DNA from: Bacteroidota bacterium
GTDB lineage: Bacteria > Bacteroidota > Bacteroidia > Cytophagales > Cytophagaceae
NCBI GenBank assembly: GCA_023391415.1
Contig: JAEWAY010000030.1
Span: 20,615-84,614, forward strand
Reading direction: 5' to 3'
DNA: 64,000 bases
Below, piece by piece: positions 17,312 through 27,044 of the stretch (position 1 is the first letter of the stretch; every line of letters starts with the position of its first letter). The notes below the pieces were generated by a model. That model searched no databases and was not told the origin of the DNA. It was given only the letters and a program-made list of their open reading frames with translations. Position numbers and translations under genes: made by a program.

Positions 17312-18043
17312 ATGAAAGAGGAAATCGTACTTGTACAAGGATTGAAAAAATCGTTTGGCGACAATGAAGTGCTCAAGGGAATCGACATGGCTCTGCACAA
17401 AAAGGAGAATGTCGCCGTAATTGGCAAATCCGGTTCCGGCAAAACCCAGTTGCTGCGATGTATTATCGGTCTGACTGATTTTCAGGAAGGTGAAATCAAG
17501 GTCTTCGGTCTCCCGACGCGAGGCGTATCCCCCCATGATCTTTATAATCTGCGGGGCAAAATCGGCTATCTGTTTCAAAGCGGGGCGTTGTATGACTTCC
17601 TCTCCGTCAGAGACAATCTGCAGTTCGCCCTCAGAAGGCAAAAAAAACGAAAAAGCCAGAAAGAAATCGATGAAATTATCGAGCTGAATCTGGAACGGGT
17701 GGGTCTGGAAAACAGCATGGAGAAAATGCCTTCGGAGCTCTCCGGAGGAATGAAAAAACGGGTAGCGCTGGCGAGGACTTTGGCTCTGGAGCCGCGAATA
17801 ATTTTGTATGACGAACCAACGACTGGTCTGGATCCGGTAACAAGTCAGGAGATATACGGGTTAATCAATGAAATGAAAGAGCAACTGGGAATTTCGGCTG
17901 TGATCGTTACTCACGACATGAAATGCGCGGAGGTAACCGCTGACAAAATCTACATGCTCCATAAAGGTTTTTTTGAGTTTAGCGGCACGTTTGAGGAGCT
18001 GCGACAATCGGACAACGCAATGGCGAAAGCATTTTTAAATTAA
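17312..18043 (+). CDS. mlaF: MCE-type ABC transporter ATPase (MlaF)
   Basis: Cytoplasmic ATPase driving the lipid transporter. Walker A GKSGSGKT is at residues 38-45, the Q-loop is in LFQSGALYDFLSVRDN (the SGALFDSLTV-like sequence typical of Mla ATPases), the signature is LSGGMKKRVALART, Walker B is IILYDEPTTGLDP, and the switch His lies in VTHDMKCA. At 243 aa the length is normal. It is sandwiched between mlaE (one base) and the MCE gene (nine bases). Confidence 0.96.
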   Translation: MKEEIVLVQGLKKSFGDNEVLKGIDMALHKKENVAVIGKSGSGKTQLLRCIIGLTDFQEGEIKVFGLPTRGVSPHDLYNLRGKIGYLFQSGALYDFLSVRDNLQFALRRQKKRKSQKEIDEIIELNLERVGLENSMEKMPSELSGGMKKRVALARTLALEPRIILYDEPTTGLDPVTSQEIYGLINEMKEQLGISAVIVTHDMKCAEVTADKIYMLHKGFFEFSGTFEELRQSDNAMAKAFLN

Positions 18044-18052
18044 AATGGGTTT

Positions 18053-18952
18053 ATGAAAAACGCGCGTTTGGGTTTGTTTATCATAGCGGGGGCCCTGATA
18101 CTGGTCTTCCTGATCTTCAAAATGGGAAGTAAATCCCGGCTTTTTCAAGGCAGAAAAAAAATATCGGTCATATTCAAGGATTCCAAAGGATTAAAAAAAG
18201 GCAACGACGTCCGTTTTTCAGGTGTCAACATCGGCGCCGTATACGATATTAAGATTGAAAATGACTCTACCGTACGGGTAGTGATGGCTATTGATGAAAA
18301 GTCTTCCGAATTTATAAAAAAAGATTCGAAAGCGACAGTCAGCGCCGAGGGACTGGTGGGCAGCAAGTATGTAGGAATATCTCCCGGCACACCCACTTCA
18401 TCTTCCGTACACGAAGGAGACGAAATCGAAGCGGGCGACTCCTTTGAAATTGAAGAAATTCTTAATTCCTTCTCCGAAGTCAGTCAAAACGCGCGCCAGC
18501 TTACCTTCCGCCTTAACAAACTATCTGAAAACATACTTGACGGAAAGGGTCCTGTCGGCGCGCTTCTTTCAGATACCAGCTTGCAGCATAAGATTGTCAA
18601 TATCGCCAATTCGCTGGAATCCGCCGGCGTCAAAACCAACCAACTAGCGGGAGATATGCGGGTATTGCCTGATCAGGTCGAAATGGTAGGCCAAAAAGTG
18701 CGGGATATCGCGGATAGTTTTCAAGTAGCTAACTCCAATCTTATACAGGCTTCCGAGAATCTTACTATTTTTTCCAGAAACCTTAACAACGATAGTACCA
18801 CCATCGGCAAGCTGACGGGAGATACCGTCATGGCCCGAAGTATCGATACCACAATCGAGGAGGTCAAAACCACCGCGGAAGACGTAAAATCGACCAGCGG
18901 CAAAGTCCGCGGCAATCTGTTTATACGCCTGTTTGGCACCGGAGGCGGATAA
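18053..18952 (+). CDS. mlaD: MCE-domain protein (MlaD-like)
   Basis: Periplasmic lipid-binding subunit anchored by one N-terminal membrane helix (ARLGLFIIAGALILVFLIF, residues 4-22). The MCE domain follows at about 35-120, with ISVIFKDSKGLKKGNDVRFSGVNIGAVYDI and AEGLVGSKYVGISPG. The remaining 170 residues are predicted helical and may form a coiled needle (LRVLPDQVEMVGQKVRDIADS-like heptads). In other bacteria such helices extend across the periplasm. This form is longer than E. coli MlaD (about 183 aa), as is usual in Bacteroidota. It is the third gene of the operon. Confidence 0.93.
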   Translation: MKNARLGLFIIAGALILVFLIFKMGSKSRLFQGRKKISVIFKDSKGLKKGNDVRFSGVNIGAVYDIKIENDSTVRVVMAIDEKSSEFIKKDSKATVSAEGLVGSKYVGISPGTPTSSSVHEGDEIEAGDSFEIEEILNSFSEVSQNARQLTFRLNKLSENILDGKGPVGALLSDTSLQHKIVNIANSLESAGVKTNQLAGDMRVLPDQVEMVGQKVRDIADSFQVANSNLIQASENLTIFSRNLNNDSTTIGKLTGDTVMARSIDTTIEEVKTTAEDVKSTSGKVRGNLFIRLFGTGGG

Positions 18953-18997
18953 ACGCGCGCGAGGAATATTCTTTATCAAAGACAAGCAGCGAAGTCT

Positions 18998-19879
18998 ATG
19001 AAGTCTCACTTATTTTTGTTGTTTTTTCTGGCGTTGGCTACCGGGGGACTTTCCAATACCGCGGGTGTTTCCTTTCCCATGGCTCCGTCAGAATACAGGC
19101 CCGCCCACCTTCCGGATTCCGGTAAACGATTTCCCGTACCATTTTTAACGTTTTACCTTGGAGGAAGCCTGGTATTCATCAACGGCAACAATCAGTTGAG
19201 CGATTTATCGGAAAATGGCACCCGCTATGACTTTCGGGACGACCTTCATTTTCCGCTTTACAAGCTGGTTCCCCGTATCAATGTTTATGTAAAAATCGGA
19301 GAGTCGAACCGCCTGATGATTTCTCTGTACAATATCCGGCATTCTGTCAATACGACGATCAACCGCGATCTTCAAGTAGGTGAAACATTGTTTCCGGCCA
19401 ATATCCCTGTCCGCGCGAAAGTCAGCCTGCGCAGTCTGCTACTGGGCTATAATTATGTGTTTATGAAAAGGGAACGGGGCGATCTTGGATTTATGATCGG
19501 CGTATCGGGTATCTATTTCCAAAATAAAATTGAAACCCGCGACTATCCTGTTACATTCGGAATAGCCGACAACAACTGGCTGGTGATCCCTTCGATCGGC
19601 TTGGTAAGCGGCATGTATATCAGGCCCGGAATCTATCTGAGAGGTATCGTCGACTATTTTTCCATGGGCATGAAAAAATACGACTTTACGATTTTCAACA
19701 TCAAGCCGACACTCGAATTTTACCTGTACAAAAATCTGGGGCTGGCTATACGGTATCATTATTCGTACAACAGGATTTCCAATATACCCTGGAATGATTA
19801 CCATGGTGAAATCAAGTTGCATTCGCACGCCTTTTCACTGGTGGCGTGCTATCGCGTGTTTAATAAAAGGGACCGGTAA
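18998..19879 (+). CDS. Outer membrane beta-barrel protein of unknown role, downstream of the MCE operon
   Basis: A signal peptide runs to about residue 20, and a short proline-rich lead follows. From about residue 50 on, strands alternate as in a 10- to 12-strand barrel: FLTFYLGGSLVFING, YKLVPRINVYVKIG, LRSLLLGYNYVFMKRERGDLGFMIGVSGIYF, YIRPGIYLRGIVDYFSMGM and LGLAIRYHYSYNRIS. It starts 45 bases after the MCE gene on the same strand with no terminator between, which suggests co-transcription and perhaps an outer-membrane partner for the lipid route. That link is inference; the sequence is not MlaA-like (MlaA is a helical lipoprotein). I do not recognise the family. Confidence 0.8.
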   Translation: MKSHLFLLFFLALATGGLSNTAGVSFPMAPSEYRPAHLPDSGKRFPVPFLTFYLGGSLVFINGNNQLSDLSENGTRYDFRDDLHFPLYKLVPRINVYVKIGESNRLMISLYNIRHSVNTTINRDLQVGETLFPANIPVRAKVSLRSLLLGYNYVFMKRERGDLGFMIGVSGIYFQNKIETRDYPVTFGIADNNWLVIPSIGLVSGMYIRPGIYLRGIVDYFSMGMKKYDFTIFNIKPTLEFYLYKNLGLAIRYHYSYNRISNIPWNDYHGEIKLHSHAFSLVACYRVFNKRDR

Positions 19880-19922
19880 CGTATATTTGAGTCGGAGCCC
19901 ATACGACACACGGTCGCCAATA

Positions 19923-22900
19923 TCACTCCTGGTGTCCATGCTCTATCACGCTCCCCCGCTCCTCGTCATTCCGTATTTTCAGATAGACGCCAACCTCCTG
20001 CTGGAGCTCCTCCACATGAGAAATAATGCCGACAATACGATTTTCACGACGCAACGCCTTAAGCGCTTCAAAGACCAGATACAGGGATTCCTTATCCTGA
20101 GAACCGAAGCCCTCGTCCAGGAAAAAGAAGTTCCGCTTCGATTTGTTCTGCTGCTGTATACTGTCGGCCAACGCGAGCGCCAGACAAAGAGAAGCCTGAA
20201 AAGTCTGTCCTCCACTCAGGGTTTTCACACTGCGCGTACGGCCATTGTTCATAAAGTCCCGAACCATAAATTCGTTATTCTCCGATATTTCAAGGCGCAA
20301 CCGCTGCCTGGTGAGCTTATAAAACTTCTCGTTGGCAGCGTTGCACAAACTCAACAGGTATTGGGAAGAAATATAATTAACGAAACCATTGGCTCGAAAA
20401 AGGTTGGACAAAAGCCTGAGATTGTCACCCCGTAGCCGCAGTTTTTCCGCTTCCTGCTCCAACAGCTTTTTTTCTGACAGCCGCCGCCGCGAATCTTCCA
20501 GCGCCTTCTGTAGCTCGATCGTCCTTTTCCGGAAAACATCAAAAGCCTCTTCCGCGTTTCTCAGTTCATCCGTCATCGCCCGATAACGGGTTTCATCAAA
20601 CATCTTCCCTTCCGTCTGAAGCTCCAGCTCCTCTATTACCTTGCTTACACCATTTCGCTCCTGCCTGTAATTATTGATTTCACTGGCAAGAACGTCGGCG
20701 TCCAGCCCAACGCGTAGTACTTCCTCTACTTCCCGAAGCTCCAGGTTGTTTTCGGTGAGGCTGGCGTTGATAGCATTGGCAATCCGCTTCAATTGCTCCT
20801 CAAGCGCGTCGCGCCGCTCCTGTCGCGTCTTTATCTCTCCTTCCCGGCTACTCCGTTGAGATCTTAGCAGAGCAATTACTTGCTCCTTTTCCCTGTAGTT
20901 CTTTTCCGACAACTCATATTTTCGCCGTTGCTCGACGGCAAGACGTTTCAGATCCTCCGGGGTCAGCTTCTCAGCTCTTTCTATTTTAAACTCCCTGAGT
21001 GAGGTTTTCAATGTTTCGGATCTGGCATTCAGTTCCGCCACACGCTTTTCCAAAGCGCCCAAACGCTGACTACACTCTTCCTTTTCTTTCTGAATCTTTT
21101 GCCATTCGTCCCGACGCCGCTCCAGTTCAGCCCGCGAAGCCTGCTCCTTTTTGTCTTGCTCTATCGCTCCGGCGATTACGCTCTGAATCCGCTTTTCATC
21201 ATACGCGCGATATTCTTCCCAGATAAAGGATTCACCATGCTGACTTATAGCGTTCCCCGCTTCCCCGGATCTTAGCCTGGTTTCATTAAGCGACTGCTCA
21301 ATAGAGCGTTTCTTTTGAAAAACAGCGGCTATCTCAATCCGAAGCTTGGTAAGCGTCTCGGCCGCTTTTTCCTGCTCTTCCTGTTTTTGAAGCAGTTCGT
21401 TTAACCTGCTGTGATTATTGCCGATATCCATGATCAGAGGATGTTCCGTCGATCCGCACAAAGGGCAGGGATCCCCTTCATGGAGATGTTCCACATACTC
21501 TTCCAGTTTTCTATGAAGAGTCAATTCATCAATTTGCTTCCGCGCTTCATCCATTCCGGCTTTATTCGCTTTCACAGCAGCCTCCAACTCAAAGGCGAAA
21601 CGCGTTTCATCGGACAACGCGTCATCCATACCAGGCCAGGTCTCCCGATATTTCGAGGCGATTTCCTTTAAGTCCTCTTCATACTTCCGGTGTTCTCCGG
21701 CATAGCGTATCCGGTCAGCCTCCACACGCTCGAAATGTTGCCGCAGGGAATACAGCTTCTCAAACCAAAGCTTGATCTGATACAGCGTGTCCATATCGCT
21801 TTTTTCCGCTTTTATAAGATCCAGTTCATTTCTAAGCGCCTTACCCTGGCGTTCCGACTCCTTTAGCCGCGTCTCGATCCTGACATATTCTTCCTGTTGT
21901 CGACTCAACAGCGTCCTGTTATCGCTTAACTCCTTGCCAATCGACCGGATATCAAGCCAAATCTCCGCCTCTTCCGCCTCCCTTCTATAGCGTTCCCGCT
22001 GGTTATATTCTTCCGCCAAAGCGGCGAACTCAACCAGTTCGTTTTCCAACTGTACACATACAGCTTCCAATTCCCTGGTGCCGGCTACAAGCCTTTCAGT
22101 CAGCTCTTCCAACTGATTTTTACAATCATCCCTCTGACTCAGCTCATACCTGAAAAGGCGTGAGAACCGTTCAAAGTTTCTGAGCTGTATTTCTTTTTGT
22201 TCAAATTCAGCCTGCCGGCCATCCAGTTCCTTCAAACGGAGTTTGTGCTTACTGATCTGCTCATACAGGTTCTTTAGTTTATCCAGCGCCTGCGCCTCCC
22301 CGCGGCAACGCTCCAGATAGTCCTTCGAATTCTGTTGCTGGCTGACAAGCTCCCGCAGTTCCAGTTCTTTTTGACTTATCAGTTCACCCGAGATTCCTTC
22401 GTACGCCGCCATGCGCCCGTTCAGGTTTTCCAGCTTCAGCTTATTGGCCGACGCCAGTGATTGTACACGATCGGACAAATCAAATCGCTCAAGCTGAAAT
22501 ATTTCCTTCATCATACCAACCCGCTCCGACTCCTTCAGTTGAAGAAAATCCTGAAATTTGCCCTGCGGGATGATGATCGTCCGCTTAAAGTTATCGTAAG
22601 ACAAGCCGATAATTTCTTCCATATCCAGGGCCCGCGCCTGCCATTCACCGGCTACCTTTTTGTAGGTCGAGCGCTTAAAGGGATTTACCTCCTCCTTATT
22701 TTTCTTTCGGGTCGTCTCTACGCGAATCCGATACTCCTGATCATCAGCTCCCGCTTTAAAGATAAAATCAATAAGCAGTTCGTCCGACTTCAGGTTCATC
22801 ATATTATAATTTCGCCTGTCCTTGCTGTTCAATCGTTCCGATTGCTCGTACAACGCGAAGGAAATCGCTTCCAGAATCGTTGATTTACCGCTGCCGACAC

Positions 22901-23006
22901 CTCCAAAAATACCAAAGAGGCGAGCGTCGGTCAGACCGGAAAAATCAATTTTCTGTTCCGACCGATAGGAGTACAAACCTTTTATGATCAGTTGGATCGG
23001 AATCAT
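19923..23006 (-). CDS. sbcC: SbcC-type exonuclease subunit (SMC-like ATPase)
   Basis: Large subunit of the SbcCD nuclease, which cleaves hairpins and blocked DNA ends. At 1027 residues: N-terminal Walker A FGGVGSGKST (35-43), two long coiled-coil arms rich in Glu, Lys and Arg around a zinc-hook CPLC near residue 515, and a C-terminal ATPase half with the LSGGQTFQASLCLALALADS signature and FFFLDEGFGSQD Walker B. The conserved aromatic Q-loop IIPQGKFQDFLQLK is at about 145-160. The start overlaps the stop of sbcD by four bases (ATGA), so the two proteins are translationally coupled. Confidence 0.96.
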   Translation of the reverse strand: MIPIQLIIKGLYSYRSEQKIDFSGLTDARLFGIFGGVGSGKSTILEAISFALYEQSERLNSKDRRNYNMMNLKSDELLIDFIFKAGADDQEYRIRVETTRKKNKEEVNPFKRSTYKKVAGEWQARALDMEEIIGLSYDNFKRTIIIPQGKFQDFLQLKESERVGMMKEIFQLERFDLSDRVQSLASANKLKLENLNGRMAAYEGISGELISQKELELRELVSQQQNSKDYLERCRGEAQALDKLKNLYEQISKHKLRLKELDGRQAEFEQKEIQLRNFERFSRLFRYELSQRDDCKNQLEELTERLVAGTRELEAVCVQLENELVEFAALAEEYNQRERYRREAEEAEIWLDIRSIGKELSDNRTLLSRQQEEYVRIETRLKESERQGKALRNELDLIKAEKSDMDTLYQIKLWFEKLYSLRQHFERVEADRIRYAGEHRKYEEDLKEIASKYRETWPGMDDALSDETRFAFELEAAVKANKAGMDEARKQIDELTLHRKLEEYVEHLHEGDPCPLCGSTEHPLIMDIGNNHSRLNELLQKQEEQEKAAETLTKLRIEIAAVFQKKRSIEQSLNETRLRSGEAGNAISQHGESFIWEEYRAYDEKRIQSVIAGAIEQDKKEQASRAELERRRDEWQKIQKEKEECSQRLGALEKRVAELNARSETLKTSLREFKIERAEKLTPEDLKRLAVEQRRKYELSEKNYREKEQVIALLRSQRSSREGEIKTRQERRDALEEQLKRIANAINASLTENNLELREVEEVLRVGLDADVLASEINNYRQERNGVSKVIEELELQTEGKMFDETRYRAMTDELRNAEEAFDVFRKRTIELQKALEDSRRRLSEKKLLEQEAEKLRLRGDNLRLLSNLFRANGFVNYISSQYLLSLCNAANEKFYKLTRQRLRLEISENNEFMVRDFMNNGRTRSVKTLSGGQTFQASLCLALALADSIQQQNKSKRNFFFLDEGFGSQDKESLYLVFEALKALRRENRIVGIISHVEELQQEVGVYLKIRNDEERGSVIEHGHQE

Positions 23007-24226
23007 GTACCAGGATTTTCAGCCAGCACTTCATTAAACAAATCGATGATTTCCTGATTGGGAGCCTGTCCGTTTCGGGAAATAAAATACTCCCTGAACA
23101 ACTCCCGGATATCCCGGGCCGGATCAATGACAGTACTTTCGGTGGAAACATCTTTCATACCGCGAAGCTCAGGAATGACGGCAACGATACCATCGTGCGC
23201 CGCGAACAGCCTCTTACGTTCCAAACCAGTCAGAAACTCTTCTGTCACTATAGTCAACTCCAGCAGCGTACGCTGATTCTGGCTAAGCCATTCCACACAT
23301 TCGTCAATATCTTCAAAGCGCTTTCTCAACAAACGACGGCCATTCGCGAGCTTCACCTTTTCCAGTTTCACTTCCCTCCCGGGTTCCGCGTCAATAAGCA
23401 TGACATGCTTATCCTGACTGGCTTCCGCGAACGAATATCCCAGCGGACTGCCACTATATACTACCGGACCCGCCGAACCACCCATACGAATACAGCGATG
23501 CAGATGGCCCAGGGCGGTATATTGGATCTGAGACGGGATAGAACTTGTATATAATACCTGAGCGCCGCCCACGTACAACACTGGTCGTTCTTCTTCCGGC
23601 TCTTCTTCCGGTTCCTGACCTTCATCGGCAAAAAATAAATGAGCCAGCAGCATGTTGACACCTCTATCATCGCAATAACGGTCCGCCAGTGACTGCCAGT
23701 GATTTTTCAGCAAATCACGCGTTTCCCGCTCCGCGTCGGCGGAGTCAAAACAGGTTTTAAGCCGTTGTTCGTTGGCGTATGGCGTCAACAACAACCGTAA
23801 AGGATACGAATAAGAAGGCAGTTGAATTTCGACAAGCCCCGGCGCTTTTCCATCTACTTGTACACCAGATTCAAGCGTTGAGCTTTTAATATGGGAATCG
23901 GGAAAACCCGCGAGAAAAATCCCACACGCCCTGGCCAGGGGATCCGGCGCTTCTATCCGGTCGGGCGAATCATGGTTGCCCGCGATGGCCACCACAGGAC
24001 GCTTACCCTGAGCGCTAAGCCTTCTGAGTGTCTTATAAAACAAATCCTCCGCTTCCGTAGAAGGATTAAAAGTATCGTACAAATCGCCCGCGATAAGGAC
24101 AACATCGACCTCTTTTTCCTCGGCGATCCCGCAAATTTCTTCCAAAACGGCCCTTTGTTCCTCAATCCGGGAAAAAGTCTCCAGTTTTTTGCCCAAATGC
24201 CAGTCTGCTGTATGTAAAACGCGCAT
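23003..24226 (-). CDS. sbcD: SbcD-type exonuclease subunit (Mre11-like)
   Basis: Metallophosphatase-fold nuclease subunit partnering the ATPase encoded directly downstream. All five motifs of the calcineurin-like fold are present: HTADWHLGKK (5-14), IAGDLYDTFNPS, AIAGNHDSPDRIE, LLAHLFFADEG and YTALGHLHRC. Together they bind two Mn ions. Length (407 aa) and the C-terminal capping domain match the family. The pair is alone on the minus strand between the barrel gene and a sugar dehydrogenase gene. Confidence 0.96.
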   Translation of the reverse strand: MRVLHTADWHLGKKLETFSRIEEQRAVLEEICGIAEEKEVDVVLIAGDLYDTFNPSTEAEDLFYKTLRRLSAQGKRPVVAIAGNHDSPDRIEAPDPLARACGIFLAGFPDSHIKSSTLESGVQVDGKAPGLVEIQLPSYSYPLRLLLTPYANEQRLKTCFDSADAERETRDLLKNHWQSLADRYCDDRGVNMLLAHLFFADEGQEPEEEPEEERPVLYVGGAQVLYTSSIPSQIQYTALGHLHRCIRMGGSAGPVVYSGSPLGYSFAEASQDKHVMLIDAEPGREVKLEKVKLANGRRLLRKRFEDIDECVEWLSQNQRTLLELTIVTEEFLTGLERKRLFAAHDGIVAVIPELRGMKDVSTESTVIDPARDIRELFREYFISRNGQAPNQEIIDLFNEVLAENPGT

Positions 24227-24360
24227 AGTTCTTTAAACCCGCCTCCCTGTAACCAATCCGGACGCTGTATGACAGGTTGGATAATTCAGCTTAAAGTTAC
24301 ATATACGCCGACTATAATCAAACCCCGGTTATCTCAGTTCCTAGCTACGCGTAATATCAA

Positions 24361-25569
24361 CTATTCTACCAGTTTATAAATAGCGCCCGTCTTGCTTACC
24401 GCGCCGATATTCGGTTGAGTCGCCAGATAGATCTCTCCTTTCTCATCTATTCCGAAGCTGTTGACATAAAACCGTGGATTACCTCTGATTTTTAGCTCGT
24501 TTTCATGCCACTTGCCCGCTTTATCCTTGCTCAGATACCAGGTATCGCCCTCCCAGTCCGCGTATACATAAGCTCCGGAGAGATCGCTCAGCGCGGTACC
24601 GTTGTAGACATACCCGCCGGTAATGGAAATACCCTTGCTGTGATCATACTCATGTATGGGCATGGAGGGATTCTTTACCACTTCTTTCATCCCTTCGTCA
24701 TACACATGATAGCCTTCCATATACCGCCAGCCATAGTTTTCACCTTTTTCCACAATATTGATTTCCTCATACTTATCCTGGCCGACATCCGCTACAAAAA
24801 GATCGCCGGTCGCTTTATCAAAAGATATCCTCCAGGGGTTTCTCAGACCATAGGCGTATATTTCTCCCCGTTGACCAGGAGCTTTGAAAGGATTATCGTC
24901 CGGAATAGCATAGGGGTCGCCTCTATCCACATCAACACGCAGAATCTTGCCGAGCAGATTGGACAGATCCTGCGCGTTGCCGTATTTTCCATGCTGATCG
25001 CCCTTGCCTCCGCCATCGCCTGAGCCGATATAAAGAAACCCATCCGGCCCGAACGCCATACTGCCACCGTTATGATTATTCTCCGGCTGTTCAAATGTCA
25101 GCAACGTCTTCCCTTCCGGATTCGCTTTATCCGGATTACCCTTCGAAACAGTATATTCCGCTATGACGGATTTATTCTTTTGTTCGCTTATATCCGAAGG
25201 AGCGCTGTAATAGACAAAGAAACGGCCATTCTTCCGATAATCCGGATGAAAAGCCAGCCCCAATAGCCCCTGCTCCGCGTAGGTGTTGTTGAGCTTCACC
25301 ATTTGCTTCCTCACATCCAGAAACGGCTCCTCCAACAGCTTACCTTCTTTAATAATATGAATCTCCCCATGTTGTCCCACTACAAAAAGGCGGTTTGTGC
25401 CATCCCCGGCATTCTCAATACCCACAGGAGATACCACATTGGTCGCGATGGTATCCAATCCAAACACCGGCGCGCCATCCGTCTCCGAAGTTTGGCGCCC
25501 GGCGTTCCGGTTATCCGTACACGCCGCGAACCACGCTATAAGTAAAAAACAGATCAGACTCATTCGCAT
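24361..25569 (-). CDS. PQQ-dependent sugar dehydrogenase family lipoprotein
   Basis: Soluble-glucose-dehydrogenase-like six-bladed propeller (GSDH family), exported as a lipoprotein through a lipobox WFAAC with Cys17. The propeller carries the family sequence HGEIHIIKEGKLLEEPFLD, EQGLLGLAFHPDYRKNGRFFVYYS, NHNGGSMAFGPDGFLYIGSGDGGG, LRNPWRISFDKATGDLFVADVGQ and NYGWRYMEG, which include the His and Arg expected to contact PQQ. At 402 aa it is a normal length. Many relatives in Bacteroidota are annotated this way without proof of cofactor or substrate, so activity is inferred. No PQQ synthesis gene is in the window. Confidence 0.9.
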   Translation of the reverse strand: MRMSLICFLLIAWFAACTDNRNAGRQTSETDGAPVFGLDTIATNVVSPVGIENAGDGTNRLFVVGQHGEIHIIKEGKLLEEPFLDVRKQMVKLNNTYAEQGLLGLAFHPDYRKNGRFFVYYSAPSDISEQKNKSVIAEYTVSKGNPDKANPEGKTLLTFEQPENNHNGGSMAFGPDGFLYIGSGDGGGKGDQHGKYGNAQDLSNLLGKILRVDVDRGDPYAIPDDNPFKAPGQRGEIYAYGLRNPWRISFDKATGDLFVADVGQDKYEEINIVEKGENYGWRYMEGYHVYDEGMKEVVKNPSMPIHEYDHSKGISITGGYVYNGTALSDLSGAYVYADWEGDTWYLSKDKAGKWHENELKIRGNPRFYVNSFGIDEKGEIYLATQPNIGAVSKTGAIYKLVE

Positions 25570-25733
25570 AGAATAGTTATTTAATGTTATTCAATAAAAA
25601 TATCTTTAAAAAGAAATAGTTTATCCAGACCTCAGGGAAAAATACGATTTTATAAAACAATCTTTTCGTTAAATTTCCTCCTGTTCCTGATTATTTTTAC
25701 AAATACGCCTGATAATAACCCAAACGATGCCGC

Positions 25734-27017
25734 ATGATGAAACAACAAAAACTTGAAGAATTGCTCAGAAAAAAGGGAATTGGCCCTCTGGGTAGTAAAA
25801 GCCTTGGCAAGGAAGAGACCGAATTGCTTAAAACTCTTTTCGGGTCTCAGGATGTAAGCCTTATAACCAAGGCGACTATGCTGACCGCCCTGCTTACACT
25901 GAAGCCCAATCAGGAAGAAGAAAAACTGCTTGCAGCCATCAGAGACAAGCCAGAATACTATTTACCGGCCGAGCTCAGGAGTTTTCTTCATCCCGCCACG
26001 GAGGATTCCTTTGTCGGGCTGATTACAAAAGCGATATCCGGGCGGGATCTCAGCAAGCGGGAAGCGGATCAGGCCATGGATTATTTCTTTGACGCGGCTG
26101 TTCCGGAATACCTGAAAGCTTCTTTTCTGGAAGCCGAACGGCTGAAAAGGGAAACTTTCGAAGAAAATCAGGTCTTTTTCGCCCGGATATGGAACGCCAC
26201 TCTCCGAACGCGGACCGATATTCCTGTTTTGATTCATCTATGCGACAGTTTTGACGGCTCCAACCGGACGCGAAGCTATTCTGTTTTTGTGGCGGCTCTG
26301 CTTTCCGCGGCGGGATTTCACTGCTTGCTCACCGGTATCGACTCGGTAGCTCCCAAATTCGGCTATACCAGCCATACGATCCTTCAGTTGGCCGGAAAAA
26401 CACCGTTACTGCAACCGGATGAGGCGCTGAAAGAACTGCGGCGAACAGGCTGGACCTACCTGGATCAAAAAAAGTTTTCGCCCGCGCTCTACGCGCTGAA
26501 GCAAACGCGAAAGGAAATGGTAAAAAGACCTTTTCTGGCGACATTTGAAAAACTGGTCATGCCCATTTACAGCACTGGACAAAACTATATCATGACCGGA
26601 TATACGCATCCACATTACAGGGAAGAACTGATAAAGCAGATAAAAGCCTTAGGAAAATGCGATAAGGCTATTGTGGTCAAAGGCATGGAAGGCAGTACTC
26701 ATATGGCCATGCATAGGGAAACCGTATGCGTCACGCTCAGTGGCGATACTATAAGCGAAAGCGCCATCTCGCCTGAAGAATATGGTCTGAGCGCCATTGA
26801 AGAAAAACAGGATAAAAATATAGTACCGGAAACAAGTCTGTACGAAGGGTTGGAAGCTTTTGGAGGAAAAGACAACTACGCCCGCCACAATATTGTATAT
26901 CAGGCCGCCGTCATACTGGACAAAACGGGACTTCTCGCCCGCGATACCATAATAGATAAGTTACAGCGACATATTGACGACGGTTCCGCCATGACCGCTT
27001 TTAAAGACAAAACCTGA
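25734..27017 (+). CDS. Anthranilate phosphoribosyltransferase-like (TrpD2/YbiB-type) protein
   Basis: Class IV glycosyltransferase-fold protein of 427 aa. The fold is shown by LITKAISGRDLSKREADQAMDYFFDAAVPEYLKASFL (helical domain, about residues 92-130) and KAIVVKGMEGSTHMAMHRETVC (catalytic-domain end). In true TrpD the phosphoribosyl loop is GTGGD. Here that place reads SFDGSNRTRSYS, as in the TrpD2 paralogue, which has been described as nucleic-acid binding and not involved in tryptophan synthesis. There are no other trp genes beside it. A terminator overlaps its stop. So a tryptophan role is unlikely; the actual role is unknown. Confidence 0.8.
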   Translation: MMKQQKLEELLRKKGIGPLGSKSLGKEETELLKTLFGSQDVSLITKATMLTALLTLKPNQEEEKLLAAIRDKPEYYLPAELRSFLHPATEDSFVGLITKAISGRDLSKREADQAMDYFFDAAVPEYLKASFLEAERLKRETFEENQVFFARIWNATLRTRTDIPVLIHLCDSFDGSNRTRSYSVFVAALLSAAGFHCLLTGIDSVAPKFGYTSHTILQLAGKTPLLQPDEALKELRRTGWTYLDQKKFSPALYALKQTRKEMVKRPFLATFEKLVMPIYSTGQNYIMTGYTHPHYREELIKQIKALGKCDKAIVVKGMEGSTHMAMHRETVCVTLSGDTISESAISPEEYGLSAIEEKQDKNIVPETSLYEGLEAFGGKDNYARHNIVYQAAVILDKTGLLARDTIIDKLQRHIDDGSAMTAFKDKT

Positions 27018-27042
27018 TCAATCGATCAGGTTTCGTCTTTTT
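27010..27042 (+). terminator. Terminator overlapping the stop of the TrpD2-like gene
   Basis: A perfect ten-base stem, AAACCTGATC (27010-27019) and GATCAGGTTT (27024-27033), with a four-base loop, then CGTCTTTTT. The TGA stop lies inside the stem. Confidence 0.88.
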
Positions 27043-27044
27043 AA

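Noticed and set aside
25734..27017. Tryptophan pathway TrpD
   Set aside because: The PRPP-binding GTGGD loop is replaced by a TrpD2-like sequence, and no trp genes adjoin.
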